Below, piece after piece: positions 48,838-62,674 of a DNA stretch of 64,000 nucleotides; positions within the stretch are counted from its first letter, which is position 1, and every line of letters begins with the position of its first letter. A program made the translations under genes and the position numbers. The stretch lies in the NCBI GenBank assembly GCA_018894105.1, contig CM032121.1, positions 24,211,730 through 24,275,729 of the forward strand, read 5' to 3'. The stretch comes from Jacaranda mimosifolia. Its lineage: Eukaryota; Streptophyta; Magnoliopsida; Lamiales; Bignoniaceae. The notes below the pieces were generated by a model that made no database searches, was not told where the DNA came from, and saw nothing but the letters and a program-made list of their open reading frames with translations.

Positions 48838-50485
48838 ATAATCATAGGTGTTGAGGGCAAAAGTCCACAATTTTTGAGAAAAAAATCAGCAATAAACTGG
48901 TAATATGGTTTTTCCATCTTATTCACTAGTATGAATTAGGTCCATTCACACAAATATAAGTTGATTTCGACTTTTTCTTACAATTGCAAATTCATAATAT
49001 AAAAATTTATAATTTTAATTAGTGATCTTTCAATAATTAACGTTTCTAACACACAAGTAACCGTTTTATCACTGCATTTACAAGTGCATTTATGTAATAT
49101 TTGTTACATATAATTTAATTTTTATTGCAATTAGGCTTTTTATTTCTCATAAAATTGTTATAGTGAGACTCATAGGGTATTTGGATTTAACAAATATTAT
49201 AAATGTTCGTGGTTTGTATGATATTTTTGAAACTTTTGCAATGTTATATCTTATTTTAAAAATAACATCTTGAAATGTTATATTGAACAAAACATAGCGC
49301 CAAGTCTACTTCAATACTTGGTATGATGTTTTCTATCTAAATCATTGCGTCAGGAATCCTCTTCTCATCTTGTTTTCTTCCTTTCATTTTGATCAAAATT
49401 GATACTTGGTGTTGGAGATAATTGATCTTGGGTTTCCACATCGTTTAGCTTTAGAGCGGAAAAGCTAAGATCAAGTGGATCTATCTTTTGTTTTCATCTT
49501 TCCATCTTCGAATTATAATTCCAGTCGACCTTATTCTTACCTATTTTTGCCTTTAGCATCTTGGTTCTTTTCTTTTCTTTCTTTCTAAAGTCCACCTTAT
49601 GAAAGAAAGAGTCAAAAATGTTGAAGAAATGAAAAAAAATGAGCGACAAAGATTACAGGCTACGTAAGGGCATCATTTAAATCATTTAATTTGTCTTTAT
49701 TGCATGTTGCATATTATTTCTTGCTCATTCCCATTACTTTCCTTTATTTAGTAGTCTCTTTCAATTAATTGTTTGTTTTTCAATAATATACCTTATGTTC
49801 AATAATCTAAACCATTTACCATTAGCTTTTCTATTGGAATCTTTGAAAAAACAACTCACAAATCAACATTAAACCCATATATATTCTTTCCTTTCTTGTG
49901 CCCATTTCCACACCATACATTCCTTTAATTCACTTTGTTCTGGGCCTTCAACGCAAGTCTTTATCATTGCTAATTTCATCGTCTAATCAACTTCTTTGCA
50001 TTCATGTGTCTTTATTACCATTGAATACCTTTTAGTTATTTCCATTTAGTTCATGGGCAAGTTTAAGTATATCTTTGTTCCAACTGCTTTAAGTTTTGCT
50101 CAACATTTGGATTGCTTCATTCTGAGTAACATAAAAGAATCGATAGAAAATTCTACAGTGGAAAAGGGCAAGCGAGAATGAGTCTATCGGAGTGATTAAA
50201 AGTTGAACCACGTTCGAACATGAGTATTGAGTCAAAGAGAAAATATTTTGAGTGCAAACATGTGAAGAAGTGTGCGAGGAAATTTCTGTTCTCTTGTCAC
50301 TATTTTTGCTAAATTTAACATTATCAAACTAGCATAGTGAAGTTAGTGACTAGTAGCCATATATGTTCTTCACTTCGAAAGCTATTCAAAAGCAATTCAC
50401 AAGGTTGAATGTTATTTTAATGAGCTAAGGGATTGGATAGAGAAACATTCACCTAAATTGAGGAGTTAAAAAAACGTAGCAAGCT
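48838..50485 (+). repeat. satellite monomer M28, right type, ~1648 bp
   Basis: Complete monomer. It lacks GTTGAATA before AGCATCTTGG near 49550. From about 49890 to its end it is nearly identical to 54275-54870, the start of the 4385-bp higher-order repeat. The boundary with M29 has lost the usual phase-0 motif (GCTATTAAGCG). Confidence 0.85.
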
Positions 50486-51609
50486 ATTAAGCGTAAAAGT
50501 TCACAATTTTGGAGAAAAAAATTAGCAATAAGTTGGTCATATAGTTTTTCCATCTCATTCACTAGCATGAATTATGTCCATTCACCCAAATATAAGTTGA
50601 TTTCTACTTTTTCTTACAGTTGTACATTCATAATACAAAAATTTATCATTTAAATTAGTGATCTTTCAATAATTAACGTTTCTAACACACAAGTAACCAT
50701 TTTGTCTCTGCATTTATAAGTGCATTTATGTAACATTTGTTACATATAATTTAATTCTTACTACAACCAGAGGCTTTTTATTTCTCATAAAATTGTTATT
50801 GTGAGACTCATAGGGTATTTCGATTTAACAAATATTATAAATTTTGGCGGTTTATATGATATTTTTTAAACTTACACAATATTATATCTTATTTTAAAAA
50901 TAACATCTTGAAATGCTAGATTGAATAAAACATAGGGCCAAGTCTACTTCAATACTTGGTATGATGTTTCCTATCCAAATCAACATTCTATCCTACATAT
51001 TCTTTCCATTCGTGTGTCCATTTACACACCATACATTCTTTTAATTCACTTAGTTCTGGGCATTAAACTCAAGTCTTTATCCTTGCTAATTTCATCGTGT
51101 AGTCAACTTTTTTGCATCCATGTGTCTTTATCACTTTTGAATACCTTTTATTTATTTCCATTTAGTTCATGGGTAGCTTTAAGTATATCTTTGTTTCAAC
51201 AGCTTCAAGTTTTACTCAACATTTGTATTGCTTTATTCTAAGTCACTTAAAAGAATCGACAGAAAATTCTAGAGTGGAAAAGGGCTAGCGAGAGTGAGGC
51301 TATTAGAGCGAATAAAAGTCGAACCGTATTCAAACATGAGTATTGAGTCATAGAGAAAAAATTTTGAGCGCAAACATCTGAAAGAAGTGTGCGGGGAAAT
51401 TTCTGTTCTCTTATCACTATTTTTGCAAAATTTAACATTATCAAACTGGCATAGTGAAGGTAGTGACAAGCACCCATATATATTCTTCACTTCTATTCAA
51501 AATCAATTCACAAGGTTGAATGTTATGTTTAATGAGCTAAGGGCTTGCATAGAGAAACATTCAGCCCAAATTGAGGAGTTAAAACAAACGTAGGAAGCTA
51601 GTATTACTT
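50486..51609 (+). repeat. short satellite monomer M29 (1124 bp)
   Basis: About 530 bp are missing near 50980, where TTTCCTATCC runs into AAATCAACATTC. AAATCA occurs at both parental sites (CTAAATCATTGCG and CACAAATCAACATTC), so the deletion has 6 bp of microhomology. The same junction is present in M32. Confidence 0.9.
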
Positions 51610-53235
51610 ATAATTGTAGGTGTTGATGGTAAAAGTTCACAATTTTTGAAAAAAAAAATAGCAAAATTGGTCATACAGTTTTTCCATCTCATTCACTAGT
51701 GTGAATTAGGTCCATTGACCCAAATATAAGTTGATTTTGACTTTTTCTTACAGGTACAAATTCATAATATAAAAATTTATCATTTAAATTAGTGATCTTT
51801 CAATAATTAACATTTCTAACACACAAGTAACCATTTTGTCTCTACATTTGTGAGTGCATTTGTGTAATATATTTTAATTTTCATTGCAATCGGAGGCTTT
51901 TTATTTCTCATAAAATTGTTATAGTGAGACTCATAGGGTATTTGGATTTAACAAATAGTATAAATGTTGGCAGTTTATATGATATTTTTGAAACTTCTAT
52001 AATATTATATCTTATTTTAAAAACAACATCTTGAAATGTTAGATTGAATAAAACATAGGGCCAAGTCTACTTCAATACTTGGTATGATGTTTTCTATCTA
52101 AATCATTGCATCAGGAATCCTTTTCTCATCTTGTTTTCTTTCTCTCATTTTGATCAAAATTGATACTTGGTAGTGGAGATAATTGATCTTGGGTTTCCGC
52201 ATCGTTTGGCTTCAGAGCAGAAAGGCTCCAATCAAGTGGTTTTACCTTTTGTTTTCATCTTTCAATCTTCAAAATAAAATTCCAGTCGACCTTATTCTTA
52301 CCTATTTTTACCTTTGTTGAATAGCATCTTGGTTCTTTTCTTTTCTTTGTTTCTAAAGTCCACCTTGTGAAAGAGAGAGTCAAAAAAGTTGAAAAAAGGA
52401 AAAAAAAAAATCACCGACAAAGATTAGAGGATATGTAAGGGCATCATTTAATTCATTTAATTTGTCTTTATTGCATGTTGCGTATTATTTCTAGCCTATT
52501 TCCATTATTTTCCTTTGTTCAGCCATCTATTTCAATTAATTGTTTGTTTTTCATTAACATCCCCATATGTTCCATATTCTAAACCGTTTACCATTCGTTT
52601 TTCTATTCGAATCTTTGAAAAAACAACACACAAATCAACATTCAATCCTATATATTCTTTCCTTTCTAGTGCCCATTTCCACACCATACACAAGTCTTGA
52701 TCCATGCTAATTTCATCGTGTAGTAAACTTCTTTGCTTTCATGTGTCTTTATTACTCTTGAATACCTTCTATTTATTTCGATTTGGTTCATTGGTTGGTT
52801 AAAGTATATCTTTGTTCCAACTACTTGAAGTTTTCCCCAACATTTTGATTGCTTCATTCTGAGTCATTTAAAAGAATCGACAGAAAATTCTAGAGTATAA
52901 AAGGACAAGCGAGAGTGAGGCTATCAGAGCGATTAAAAGCTGAACCGTTTCCAAACATGAGTATTGAGTCAAAGAGAAACTTTTTTGAGTGCAAACATGT
53001 GAAGAAGTGTGCGAGGAAATTTCTATTCTCTTCTCACTATTTTTGCTAAATTAAACATTATCAAACTTGCATGGTGAAGGTGGTGACAAGTAGCCATATA
53101 TGTTCTTCACTTCGAAAGGTATTCAAAAGCAATTCACAAGTTTAAATGTTTTGTTTAATGAGCTAAGGGCTTGGATAGAGAAACATTCAGCCCAAATTGA
53201 GGAGTTAAAACAAACGTAGCAAGCCGGCTTTACCC
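51610..53235 (+). repeat. satellite monomer M30, right type, 1626 bp
   Basis: Nearly full length, with a loss of roughly 40 bp near 52690: CACCATACA joins CAAGTCTTG, with ACA as probable microhomology. It also lacks ~11 bp near 51868 compared with its relative M33. Confidence 0.9.
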
Positions 53236-54870
53236 ATAATCATAGGTGTTAAGGGCAAAAGTTCACAATTTTTGAGAAAAAAAATTAGCAATAAGTTGGT
53301 CATACAGTTTTTCCGTCTCGTTCACTAGTATGAATTAGGTCCATTCACCCAAATATAAGTTGATTTCGACTTTTTCATACAGTTGCAAATTCGTAATACA
53401 AAAATTTATCATTTAAATTAGTGATCTTTCAATAATTGATGTTTCTAACACACTAGTAACCATTTTGTCTCTACATTTACAAGTGCATTTATGTAATATT
53501 TGTTACATATAATTTAATATTTATTGCAATCGGAGGCTTTTTTTCTCATAAAATTCTTATTGTGAGACTCTTAAGGTATTTGGATTTAACAAATATTATA
53601 AATGTTGGCAGTTTATATGATATTTTTGAAACTTATACAATATTATATCTAATTTTAAAAATAACATCTTAAAATGTTAGATTGAAAAAAACATAGGGCC
53701 AAGTCTACTTCAATACTTGGTATGATGGTTTCTATCTAAATCATTACGTCATGAATCTTCTTCCCATTTTGATCAAAATTGATTCTTGGTGTTGGAGATA
53801 ATTGATCTTGGGTTTCCACATCATTTGGCTTCCGAGCGTAAAGGCTCGGATCAAGTGGATCTATCTTTTGTTTTCATCATTCAATCTTCAAAATATAATT
53901 CTAGTCGACCTTATTCTTACCTATTTTTGCCTTTGTTGAATAGCATCTTGGTTCTTTTCTTTTCATTGTTTCTAAAGTCCGTCTTCTGAAAGAAAGAGTC
54001 AAAAAGTTGAAAAATGGAAAAAAAATCACCGACAAAAATTAGAGACTACGTAAGGGTATCCATTAATTTATTTAATTTGTTTTTATTGCATGTTGCGCAT
54101 TATTTCTGGCCCATTTCCATTATTTTCCTTTATTTAGCCATCTCTTTCAATTAATTGTTTACTTTTCATTAACATACCATATGTTCCCTATTCTAAATTG
54201 TTTACCATTAGTTTTTCTATTCGAATCTTTGAAAAAACAACACACAAATCAACATTCAATCCTCCATATTCTTTCCTTTCTTGTGCCCATTTCCACACCA
54301 TACATTCCTTTAATTCACTTTGTTCTGGGCCTTCAACACAAGTCTTTATCATTGCTAATTTCATCGTCTAATCAACTTCTTTGCATTCATGTGTCTTTAT
54401 TACCATTGAATACCTTTTAGTTATTTCCATTTAGTTCATGGGCAAGTTTAAGTATATCTTTGTTCCAACTGCTTTAAGTTTTGCTCAACATTTGGATTGC
54501 TTCATTCTGAGTAACATAAAAGAATCGATAGAAAATTCTACAGTGGAAAAGGGCAAGCGAGAATGAGTCTATCGGAGTGATTAAAAGTTGAACCACGTTC
54601 GAACATGAGTATTGAGTCAAAGAGAAAATATTTTGAGTGCAAACATGTGAAGAAGTGTGCGAGGAAATTTCTGTTCTCTTGTCACTATTTTTGCTAAATT
54701 TAACATTATCAAACTAGCATAGTGAAGTTAGTGACTAGTAGCCATATATGTTCTTCACTTCGAAAGCTATTCAAAAGCAATTCACAAGGTTGAATGTTAT
54801 TTTAATGAGCTAAGGGATTGGATAGAGAAACATTCACCTAAATTGAGGAGTTAAAAAAACGTAGCAAGCT
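53236..54870 (+). repeat. satellite monomer M31, right type, 1635 bp
   Basis: Full-length monomer with a short deletion of about 20 bp near 53764 (CTTCCCATTTTGATC). Its 3' part from about 54275 belongs to the second copy of the 4385-bp higher-order repeat, so the monomer is a recombinant. Confidence 0.9.
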
Positions 54871-55991
54871 ATTAAGCGTAAAAGTTCACAATTTTGGAGA
54901 AAAAAATTAGCAATAAGTTGGTCATATAGTTTTTCCATCTCATTCACTAGCATGAATTATGTCCATTCACCCAAATATAAGTTGATTTCTACTTTTTCTT
55001 ACAGTTGTACATTCATAATACAAAAATTTATCATTTAAATTAGTGATCTTTCAATAATTAACGTTTCTAACACACAAGTAACCATTTTGTCTCTGCATTT
55101 ATAAGTGCATTTATGTAACATTTGTTACATATAATTTAATTCTTACTACAACCAGAGGCTTTTTATTTCTCATAAAATTGTTATTGTGAGACTCATAGGG
55201 TATTTCGATTTAACAAATATTATAAATTTTGGCAGTTTATATGATATTTTTTAAACTTACACAATATTATATCTTATTTTAAAAATAACATCTTGAAATG
55301 CTAGATTGAATAAAACATAGGGCCAAGTCTACTTCAATACTTGGTATGATGTTTCCTATCCAAATCAACATTCTATCCTACATATTCTTTCCATTCGTGT
55401 GTCCATTTACACACCATACATTCTTTTAATTCACTTAGTTCTGGGCATTAAACTCAAGTCTTTATCCTTGCTAATTTCATCGTGTAGTCAACTTTTTTGC
55501 ATCCATGTGTCTTTATCACTTTTGAATACCTTTTATTTATTTCCATTTAGTTCATGGGTAGCTTTAAGTATATCTTTGTTTCAACAGCTTCAAGTTTTAC
55601 TCAACATTTGTATTGCTTTATTCTAAGTCACTTAAAAGAATCGACAGAAAATTCTAGAGTGGAAAAGGGCTAGCGAGAGTGAGGCTATTAGAGCGAATAA
55701 AAGTCGAACCGTATTCAAACATGAGTATTGAGTCATAGAGAAAAAATTTTGAGCGCAAACATCTGAAAGAAGTGTGCGGGGAAATTTCTGTTCTCTTCTC
55801 ACTATTTTCGCAAAATTTAACATTATCAAACTGGCATAGTGAAGGTAGTGACAAGCACCCATATATATTCTTCACTTCTATTCAAAAGCAATTCACAAGG
55901 TTTAATGTTATGTATAATGAGCTAAGGGCAAGAGAGAAACATTCAGCCCAAATTGAGGAGTGAAAACAAACGTAGCAAGCTAGTATTACTT
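54871..55991 (+). repeat. short satellite monomer M32 (1121 bp)
   Basis: Copy of M29 with the same AAATCA deletion junction (near 55365). It differs at a few bases and by a 3-bp net loss near 55930 (GGGCAAGAGAGAAAC). Confidence 0.9.
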
Positions 55992-57667
55992 ATAATTGTA
56001 GGTGTTGATGGCAAAAGTTCACAATTTTTGAAAAAAAAAATAGCAAAATTGGTCATACAGTTTTTCCATCTCATTCACTAGTGTGAATTAGGTCCATTGA
56101 CCCAAATATAAGTTGATTTTGACTTTTTCTTATAGGTACAAATTCATAATATAAAAATTTATCATTTAAATTAGTGATCTTTCAATAATTAACATTTCTA
56201 ACACACAAGTAACCATTTTGTCTCTACATTTATGAGTGCATTTGTGTAATATTTGTTACATATATTTTAATTTTCATTGCAATCGGAGGCTTTTTATTTC
56301 TCATAAAATTGTTATAGTGAGACTCATAGGGTATTTGGATTTAACAAATAGTATAAATGTTGGCAGTTTATATGATATTTTTGAAACTTCTATAACATTA
56401 TATCTTATTTTAAAAACAACATCTTGAAATGTTAGATTGAATAAAACATAGGGCCAAGTCTACTTCAATACTTGGTATGATGTTTTCTATCTAAATCATT
56501 GTGTCAATAATCCTTTTCTCATCTTGTTTTCTTTCTCTCATTTTGATCAAAATTGATACTTGGTATTGGAGATAATTGATCTTGGGTTTCCGTATCACTT
56601 GGCTTCAGAGCAGAAATGCTCCAATCAAGTGGATCTACCTTTTATTTTCATCTTTCAATCTTCAAAATATAATTCCAGTCGACCTTATTCTTACCTACTT
56701 TTGCCTTTGTTGAATGTCATCTTGGTTCTTTTGTTTTCTTTGTTTCAAAATTCCACGTTGTGAAAGCAAGAGTCAAAAAGTTGAAAAAAGGTAAAAAAAA
56801 TCACCAAGAAAGATTAGAGGCTACGAAAGCGCATAATTTAATTCATTTAATTTGTCTTTATTGCATGTTGCATGTCATTTCTTGCCCATTTCCATTATTT
56901 TCCTTTATTTAGCCATCTCTTTAAATTAATTCTTCGCTTTTCATTAACATACCATATGTTCCATATTCTTAACTGTTTACCATTAGTTTTTCTATTCGAA
57001 TCTTTGAAAAAACAACACACAAATCAACATTCAATCCTATATATTCTTTCCTTTCTTGTGCCCATTTCCACACCATACATTCTTTTAATTCTTTTAATTC
57101 CCTTCATTCTAGGCCTTCAACGCAAGTCTTTATTCTTGCTAATTTCATCTTGTAATCAACTTCTTTGCATTTATGTGTCTTTATTACTCTTGAATACCTT
57201 TTATTCATTTCTATTTAGTTCATGGGTAGGTGTAGGAATATCTTTGTTCCAACTGCTTCAAGTTTTGCTCCACATTTGCATTGCTTCATTCTGAGTCACT
57301 TAAATGAATCGATAGAGAATTCTAGAGTGGAAAAGGGCAAACGAGAGTGAGGCTGTCGGAGCGATTAAAAGCTGAACCATGTTCCAACATGAGTATTGAG
57401 TCAAAGAGAAAAAAATTTCAGTGCAAACATGTGAAGAAGTGTGCGGGGAAATTTCTGTTCTCTTCTCACTATTTTTGCTAAATTTACCATTATCAAACTA
57501 GGATAATGAAGATGGTGGCAAGCAGCCATATATGTTCTTCACTTCGAAAGCTATTCAAAAGCAATTCACAAGGTTGAATGTTGTGTTTAATGAGCTAAGG
57601 GCTTGGATAGAGAAACATTCAGGTCAAATTGAGGAGTTAAAACAAAGGTAGCAAGCTAGCTTTACCC
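55992..57667 (+). repeat. satellite monomer M33, right type, 1676 bp, transitional
   Basis: The 5' third matches M30. The 3' part carries the variants of the terminal dimer, including the TCTTTTAATTCTTTTAATTC duplication near 57078. It links the 4385-bp repeat block to the homogenised block at the right edge. Confidence 0.9.
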
Positions 57668-59332
57668 ATAATCATGGGTGTTGGGGGCAAAAGCTCACAG
57701 TTTTTGAGAAGAAAATTAGCAATAAGTTGGTCATACAGTTTTTCCATCTCATTCACATTTATGAATTAAGTCCATTCACCCAAATATAAGTTGATTAAGA
57801 CTTTTTCAAAATGTTGCAAATTCATAATACAAAAATTAATCATATCAATTAGTGATCTTTCAATAATTAACGTTTCTAACGCACTAGTAACCATTTTGTC
57901 TCTGCATTGATAAGTACATTTATGTAATATTTGTTATCTATAATTTAATTTTTATTGCAATCGGAGGTATTTTTTTTCTCATAATATTGTTATAGTGAAC
58001 TCATATGGTATTTGGATTTAACAAGTATTATAAATCTTGGCAGTTTATATGATATTTTTGATACATGTACAATATTATATCTTTTTTTAAAAATATCATC
58101 TTGATATGTTAGTTTGAATAAAACATAGGGCTAAGTCTACTTCATAGCTTGGTAAGATGTTTTCTATCAAAATCATTGCGAAAGGAATCCTCTTCTCATC
58201 TTGTTTTCTTCCTTTTATTTTGTTCGAAATTGATGCTTGGTGTTGGAGATATTTGATCATCGGTTTCCGCATCGTTTGGCTTCAGAGCGGAAAGGCTCAG
58301 ATCAAGTGGGTCTACCGTTTATTTTCAACTTTCAATCTTCAAAATATAATTCCAGTCGACCTTATTCTTATCTACTTTTGCCTTTGTTGAATATCATCTT
58401 GGTTCTTTTGTTTTCTTTGTTTCAAAATTCCACATTGTGAAAGAAAGAGTCAAAAAGTTGAAAAAACGTAAAAAAAATCACCAAGAAAGATTAGAGGCTA
58501 CGTAAGTGCATCATTTAATTCATTTAATTTGTCTTTATTGCATGTTGCATGTCATTTCTTGCCCATTTCCATTATTTTCCTTTATTTAGCCATCTCTTTA
58601 AATTAATTCTTTTCTTTTCATTAACATACCTTATGTTCCATATTCTTAACTGTTTACCATTAGTTTTTCTATTCGAATCTTTGAAAAAACAACACACAAA
58701 TCAACATTCAATCATATATATTCTTTCCTTTCTTGTGCCCATTTCCACACCATACATTCTTTTAATTCCCTTCATTCTAGGCCTTCAACGCAAGTCTTTA
58801 TTCTTGCTAATTTCTTGTAATCAACTTCTTTGCATTCATGTTTCTTTATTACTCTTGAATACCTTTTATTCATTTCTATTTAGTTCATGTGTAGGTGTAG
58901 GAATATCTTTGTTCCAACTGCTTCAAGTTTTGCTCCACAATTGCATTGCTTCATTCTGAGTCACTTAAATGAATCGATAGAGAATTCTAGAGTGGAAAAG
59001 GGCAAACGAGAGTGAGGCTGTCGGAGCGATTAAAAGCTTAACCGTGTTCCAACATGAGTATTGAGTCAAAGAGAAAAAAATTTCAGTGCAAACATATGAA
59101 GAAGTGTGCGGGGAAATTTCTGTTCTCTTCTCACTATTTTTGCTAAATTTACCATTATCAAACTAGGATAATGAAGGTGGTGGCAAGCAGCCATATATGT
59201 TCTTCACTTCGAAAGCTATTCAAAAGCAATTCACAAGGTTGAATGTTGTGTTTAATGAGCTAAGGCCTTGGATAGAGAAACATTCAGGTCAAATTGAGGA
59301 GTTAAAACAAAGGTAGCAAGCTAGCTTTACCC
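57668..59332 (+). repeat. satellite monomer M34, dimer type A, 1665 bp
   Basis: First A-type monomer of the terminal dimer. It lacks the 9-bp TCTTTTAAT repeat and the TCA that distinguish B-type monomers (a 12-bp difference in total). It has private variants against M36, such as GTGGGTCTACCGTTT near 58307. Confidence 0.9.
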
Positions 59333-61009
59333 ATAATCATGGGTGTTGGGGGCAAAAGCTCACAGTTTTTGAGAAGAAAATTAGCAATAAGTTGGTCATA
59401 CAGTTTTTCCATCTCATTCACATTTATGAATTAAGTCCATTCACCCAAATATAAGTTGATTAAGACTTTTTCAAAATGTTGCAAATTCATAATACAAAAA
59501 TTAATCATATCAATTAGTGATCTTTCAATAATTAACGTTTCTAACGCACTAGTAACCATTTTGTCTCTGCATTGATAAGTACATTTATGTAATATTTGTT
59601 ATCTATAATTTAATTTTTATTGCAATCGGAGGTATTTTTTTTCTCATAATATTGTTATAGTGAACTCATATGGTATTTGGATTTAACAAGTATTATAAAT
59701 CTTGGCAGTTTATATGATATTTTTGATACATGTACAATATTATATCTTTTTTTAAAAATATCATCTTGATATGTTAGTTTGAATAAAACATAGGGCCAGG
59801 TCTACTTCATAGCTTGGTAAGATGTTTTCTATCAAAATCATTGCGAAAGGAATCCTCTTCTCATCTTGTTTTCTTCCTTTTATTTTGTTCGAAATTGATG
59901 CTTGGTGTTGGAGATATTTGATCATCGGTTTCCGCATCGTTGGGCTTCAAAGCGGCAAGGCTCAGATCAAGTGGATCTACCTTTTATTTTCATCTTTCAA
60001 TCTTCAAAATATAATTCCAGTCGACCTTATTCTTACCTACTTTTGCCTTTGTTGAATATCATCTTGGTTCTTTTGTTTTCTTTGTTTCAAAATTCCACAT
60101 TGTGAAAGAAAGAGTCAAAAAGTTGAAAAAACGTAAAAAAAATCACCAAGAAAGATTAGAGGCTACGTAAGTGCATCATTTAATTCATTTAATTTGTCTT
60201 TATTGCATGTTGCATGTCATTTCTTGCCCATTTCCATTATTTTCCTTTATTTAGCCATCTCTTTGAATTAATTCTTCGCTTTTCATTAACATACCTTATG
60301 TTCCATATTCTTAACTCTTTACCATTAGTTTTTCTATTCGAATCTTTGAAAAAACAACACACAAATCAACATTCAATCCTATATATTCTTTCCTTTCTTG
60401 TGCCCATTTCCACACCATACATTCTTTTAATTCTTTTAATTCCCTTCATTCTAGGCCTTCAATGCAATTCTTTATTCTTGCTAATTTCATCTTGTAATCA
60501 ACTTCTTTGCATTTATGTGTCTTTATTACTCTTGAATACCTTTTATTCATTTCTATTTAGTTCATGGGTAGGTGTAGGAATATCTTTGTTCCAACTGCTT
60601 CAAGTTTTGCTCCACATTTGCATTGCTTCATTCTGAGTCACTTAAATGAATCGATAGAGAATTCTAGAGTGGAAAAGGGCAAACAAGAGTGAGGCTGTCG
60701 GAGCGATTAAAAGCTGAACCGTGTTCCAACATGAGTATTGAGCCAAAGAGAAAAAAATTTCAGTGCAAACATGTGAAGAAGTGTGCGGGGAAATTTCTGT
60801 TCTCTTCTCACTATTTTTGCTAAATTTACCATTATCAAACTAGGATAATGAAGGTGGTGGCAAGCAGCCATATATGTTCTTCACTTCGAAAGCTATTCAA
60901 AAGCAATTCACAAGGTTGAATGTTGTGTTTAATGAGCTAAGGGCTTGGATAGAGAAACATTCAGGTCAAATTGAGGAGTTAAAACAAAGGTAGCAAGCTA
61001 GCTTTACCC
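59333..61009 (+). repeat. satellite monomer M35, dimer type B, 1677 bp
   Basis: B-type monomer with the duplicated TCTTTTAAT near 60421-60440 and CAATGCAATTC near 60460. It is nearly base-identical to M37 at +3342. Confidence 0.9.
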
Positions 61010-62674
61010 ATAATCATGGGTGTTGGGGGCAAAAGCTCACAGTTTTTGAGAAGAAAATTAGCAATAAGTTGGTCATACAGTTTTTCCATCTCATTCACAT
61101 TTATGAATTAAGTCCATTCACCCAAATATAAGTTGATTAAGACTTTTTCAAAATGTTGCAAATTCATAATACAAAAATTAATCATATCAATTAGTGATCT
61201 TTCAATAATTAACGTTTCTAACGTACTAGTAACCATTTTGTCTCTGCATTGATAAGTACATTTATGTAATAATTGTTATATATAATTTAATTTTTATTGC
61301 AATTGGAGGCAATTTTTTTCTCATAATATTGTTATAGTGAACTCATATGGTATTTGGATTTAACAAGTATTATAAATCTTGGCAGTTTATATGATATTTT
61401 TGATACATGTACAATATTATATCTTTTTTTAACAATATCATCTTGATATGTTCGTTTGAATAAAACATAGGGCCAAGTCTACTTCATAGCTTGGTAAGAT
61501 GTTTTCTATCAAAATCATTGCGAAAGGAATCCTCTTCTCATCTTGTTTTCTTCCTTTTATTTTGTTGGAAATTGATGCTTGGTGTTGGAGATATTTGATT
61601 ATCGGTTTTCGCATCGTTGGGCTTCAAAGCGGCAAGGCTCAGATCAAGTGGATCTACATTTTATTTTCATCTTTCAATCTTCAAAATATAATTCCAGTCG
61701 ACCTTATTCTTACCCACTTTTGCCTTTGTTGAATATCATCTTGGTTCTTTTGTTTTCTTTGTTTCAAAATTCCACATTGTGAAAGAAAGAGTCAAAAAGT
61801 TGAAAAAACGTAAAAAAAATCACCAAGAAAGATTAGAGGCTACGTAAGTGCATCATTTAATTCATTTAATTTGTCTTTATTGCATGTTGCATGTCATTTC
61901 TTGCCCATTTCCATTATTTTCCTTTATTTAGCCATCTCTTTAAATTAATTCTTTTCTTTTCATTAACATACCTTATGTTCCATATTCTTAACTGTTTACC
62001 ATTAGTTTTTCTATTCGAATCTTTGAAAAAACAACACACAAATCAACATTCAATCATATATATTCTTTCCTTTCTTGTGCCCATTTCCACACCATACATT
62101 CTTTTAATTCCCTTCATTCTAGGCCTTCAACGCAAGTCTTTATTCTTGCTAATTTCTTGTAATCAACTTCTTTGCATTCATGTTTCTTTATTACTCTTGA
62201 ATACCTTTTATTCATTTCTATTTAGTTCATGGGTAGGTGTAGGAATATCTTTGTTCCAACTGCTTCAAGTTTTGCTCCACAATTGCATTGCTTCATTCTG
62301 AGTCACTTAAATGAATCGATAGAGAATTCTAGAGTGGAAAAGGGCAAACGAGAGTGAGGCTGTCGGAGCGATTAAAAGCTTAACCGTGTTCCAACATGAG
62401 TATTGAGTCAAAGAGAAAAAAATTTCAGTGCAAACATATGAAGAAGTGTGCGGGGAAATTTCTGTTCTCTTCTCACTATTTTTGCTAAATTTACCATTAT
62501 CAAACTAGGATAATGAAGGTGGTGGCAAGCAGCCATATATGTTCTTCACTTCGAAAGCTATTCAAAAGCAATTCACAAGGTTGAATGTTGTGTTTAATGA
62601 GCTAAGGGCTTGGATAGAGAAACATTCAGGTCAAATTGAGGAGTTAAAACAAAGGTAGCAAGCTAGCTTTACCC
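61010..62674 (+). repeat. satellite monomer M36, dimer type A, 1665 bp
   Basis: A-type monomer. Private changes include GTTGGAAATTG near 61564, GATTATCGG near 61598 and GGAGGCAATTTTTTTC near 61304. Otherwise it matches M34. Confidence 0.9.

Larger units (their letters stand above)
49890..56650 (+). repeat. 4385-bp higher-order repeat (one full and one partial copy)
   Basis: From about 49890, the sequence repeats at an offset of 4385 bp with very few changes (for example 51014-51241 equals 55399-55626), out to about 52260/56650 where the copies drift apart. Small indels move the offset later on, such as an ~11-bp loss near 51868 relative to 56248. The unit holds a short monomer and two full ones. 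Confidence 0.85.
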
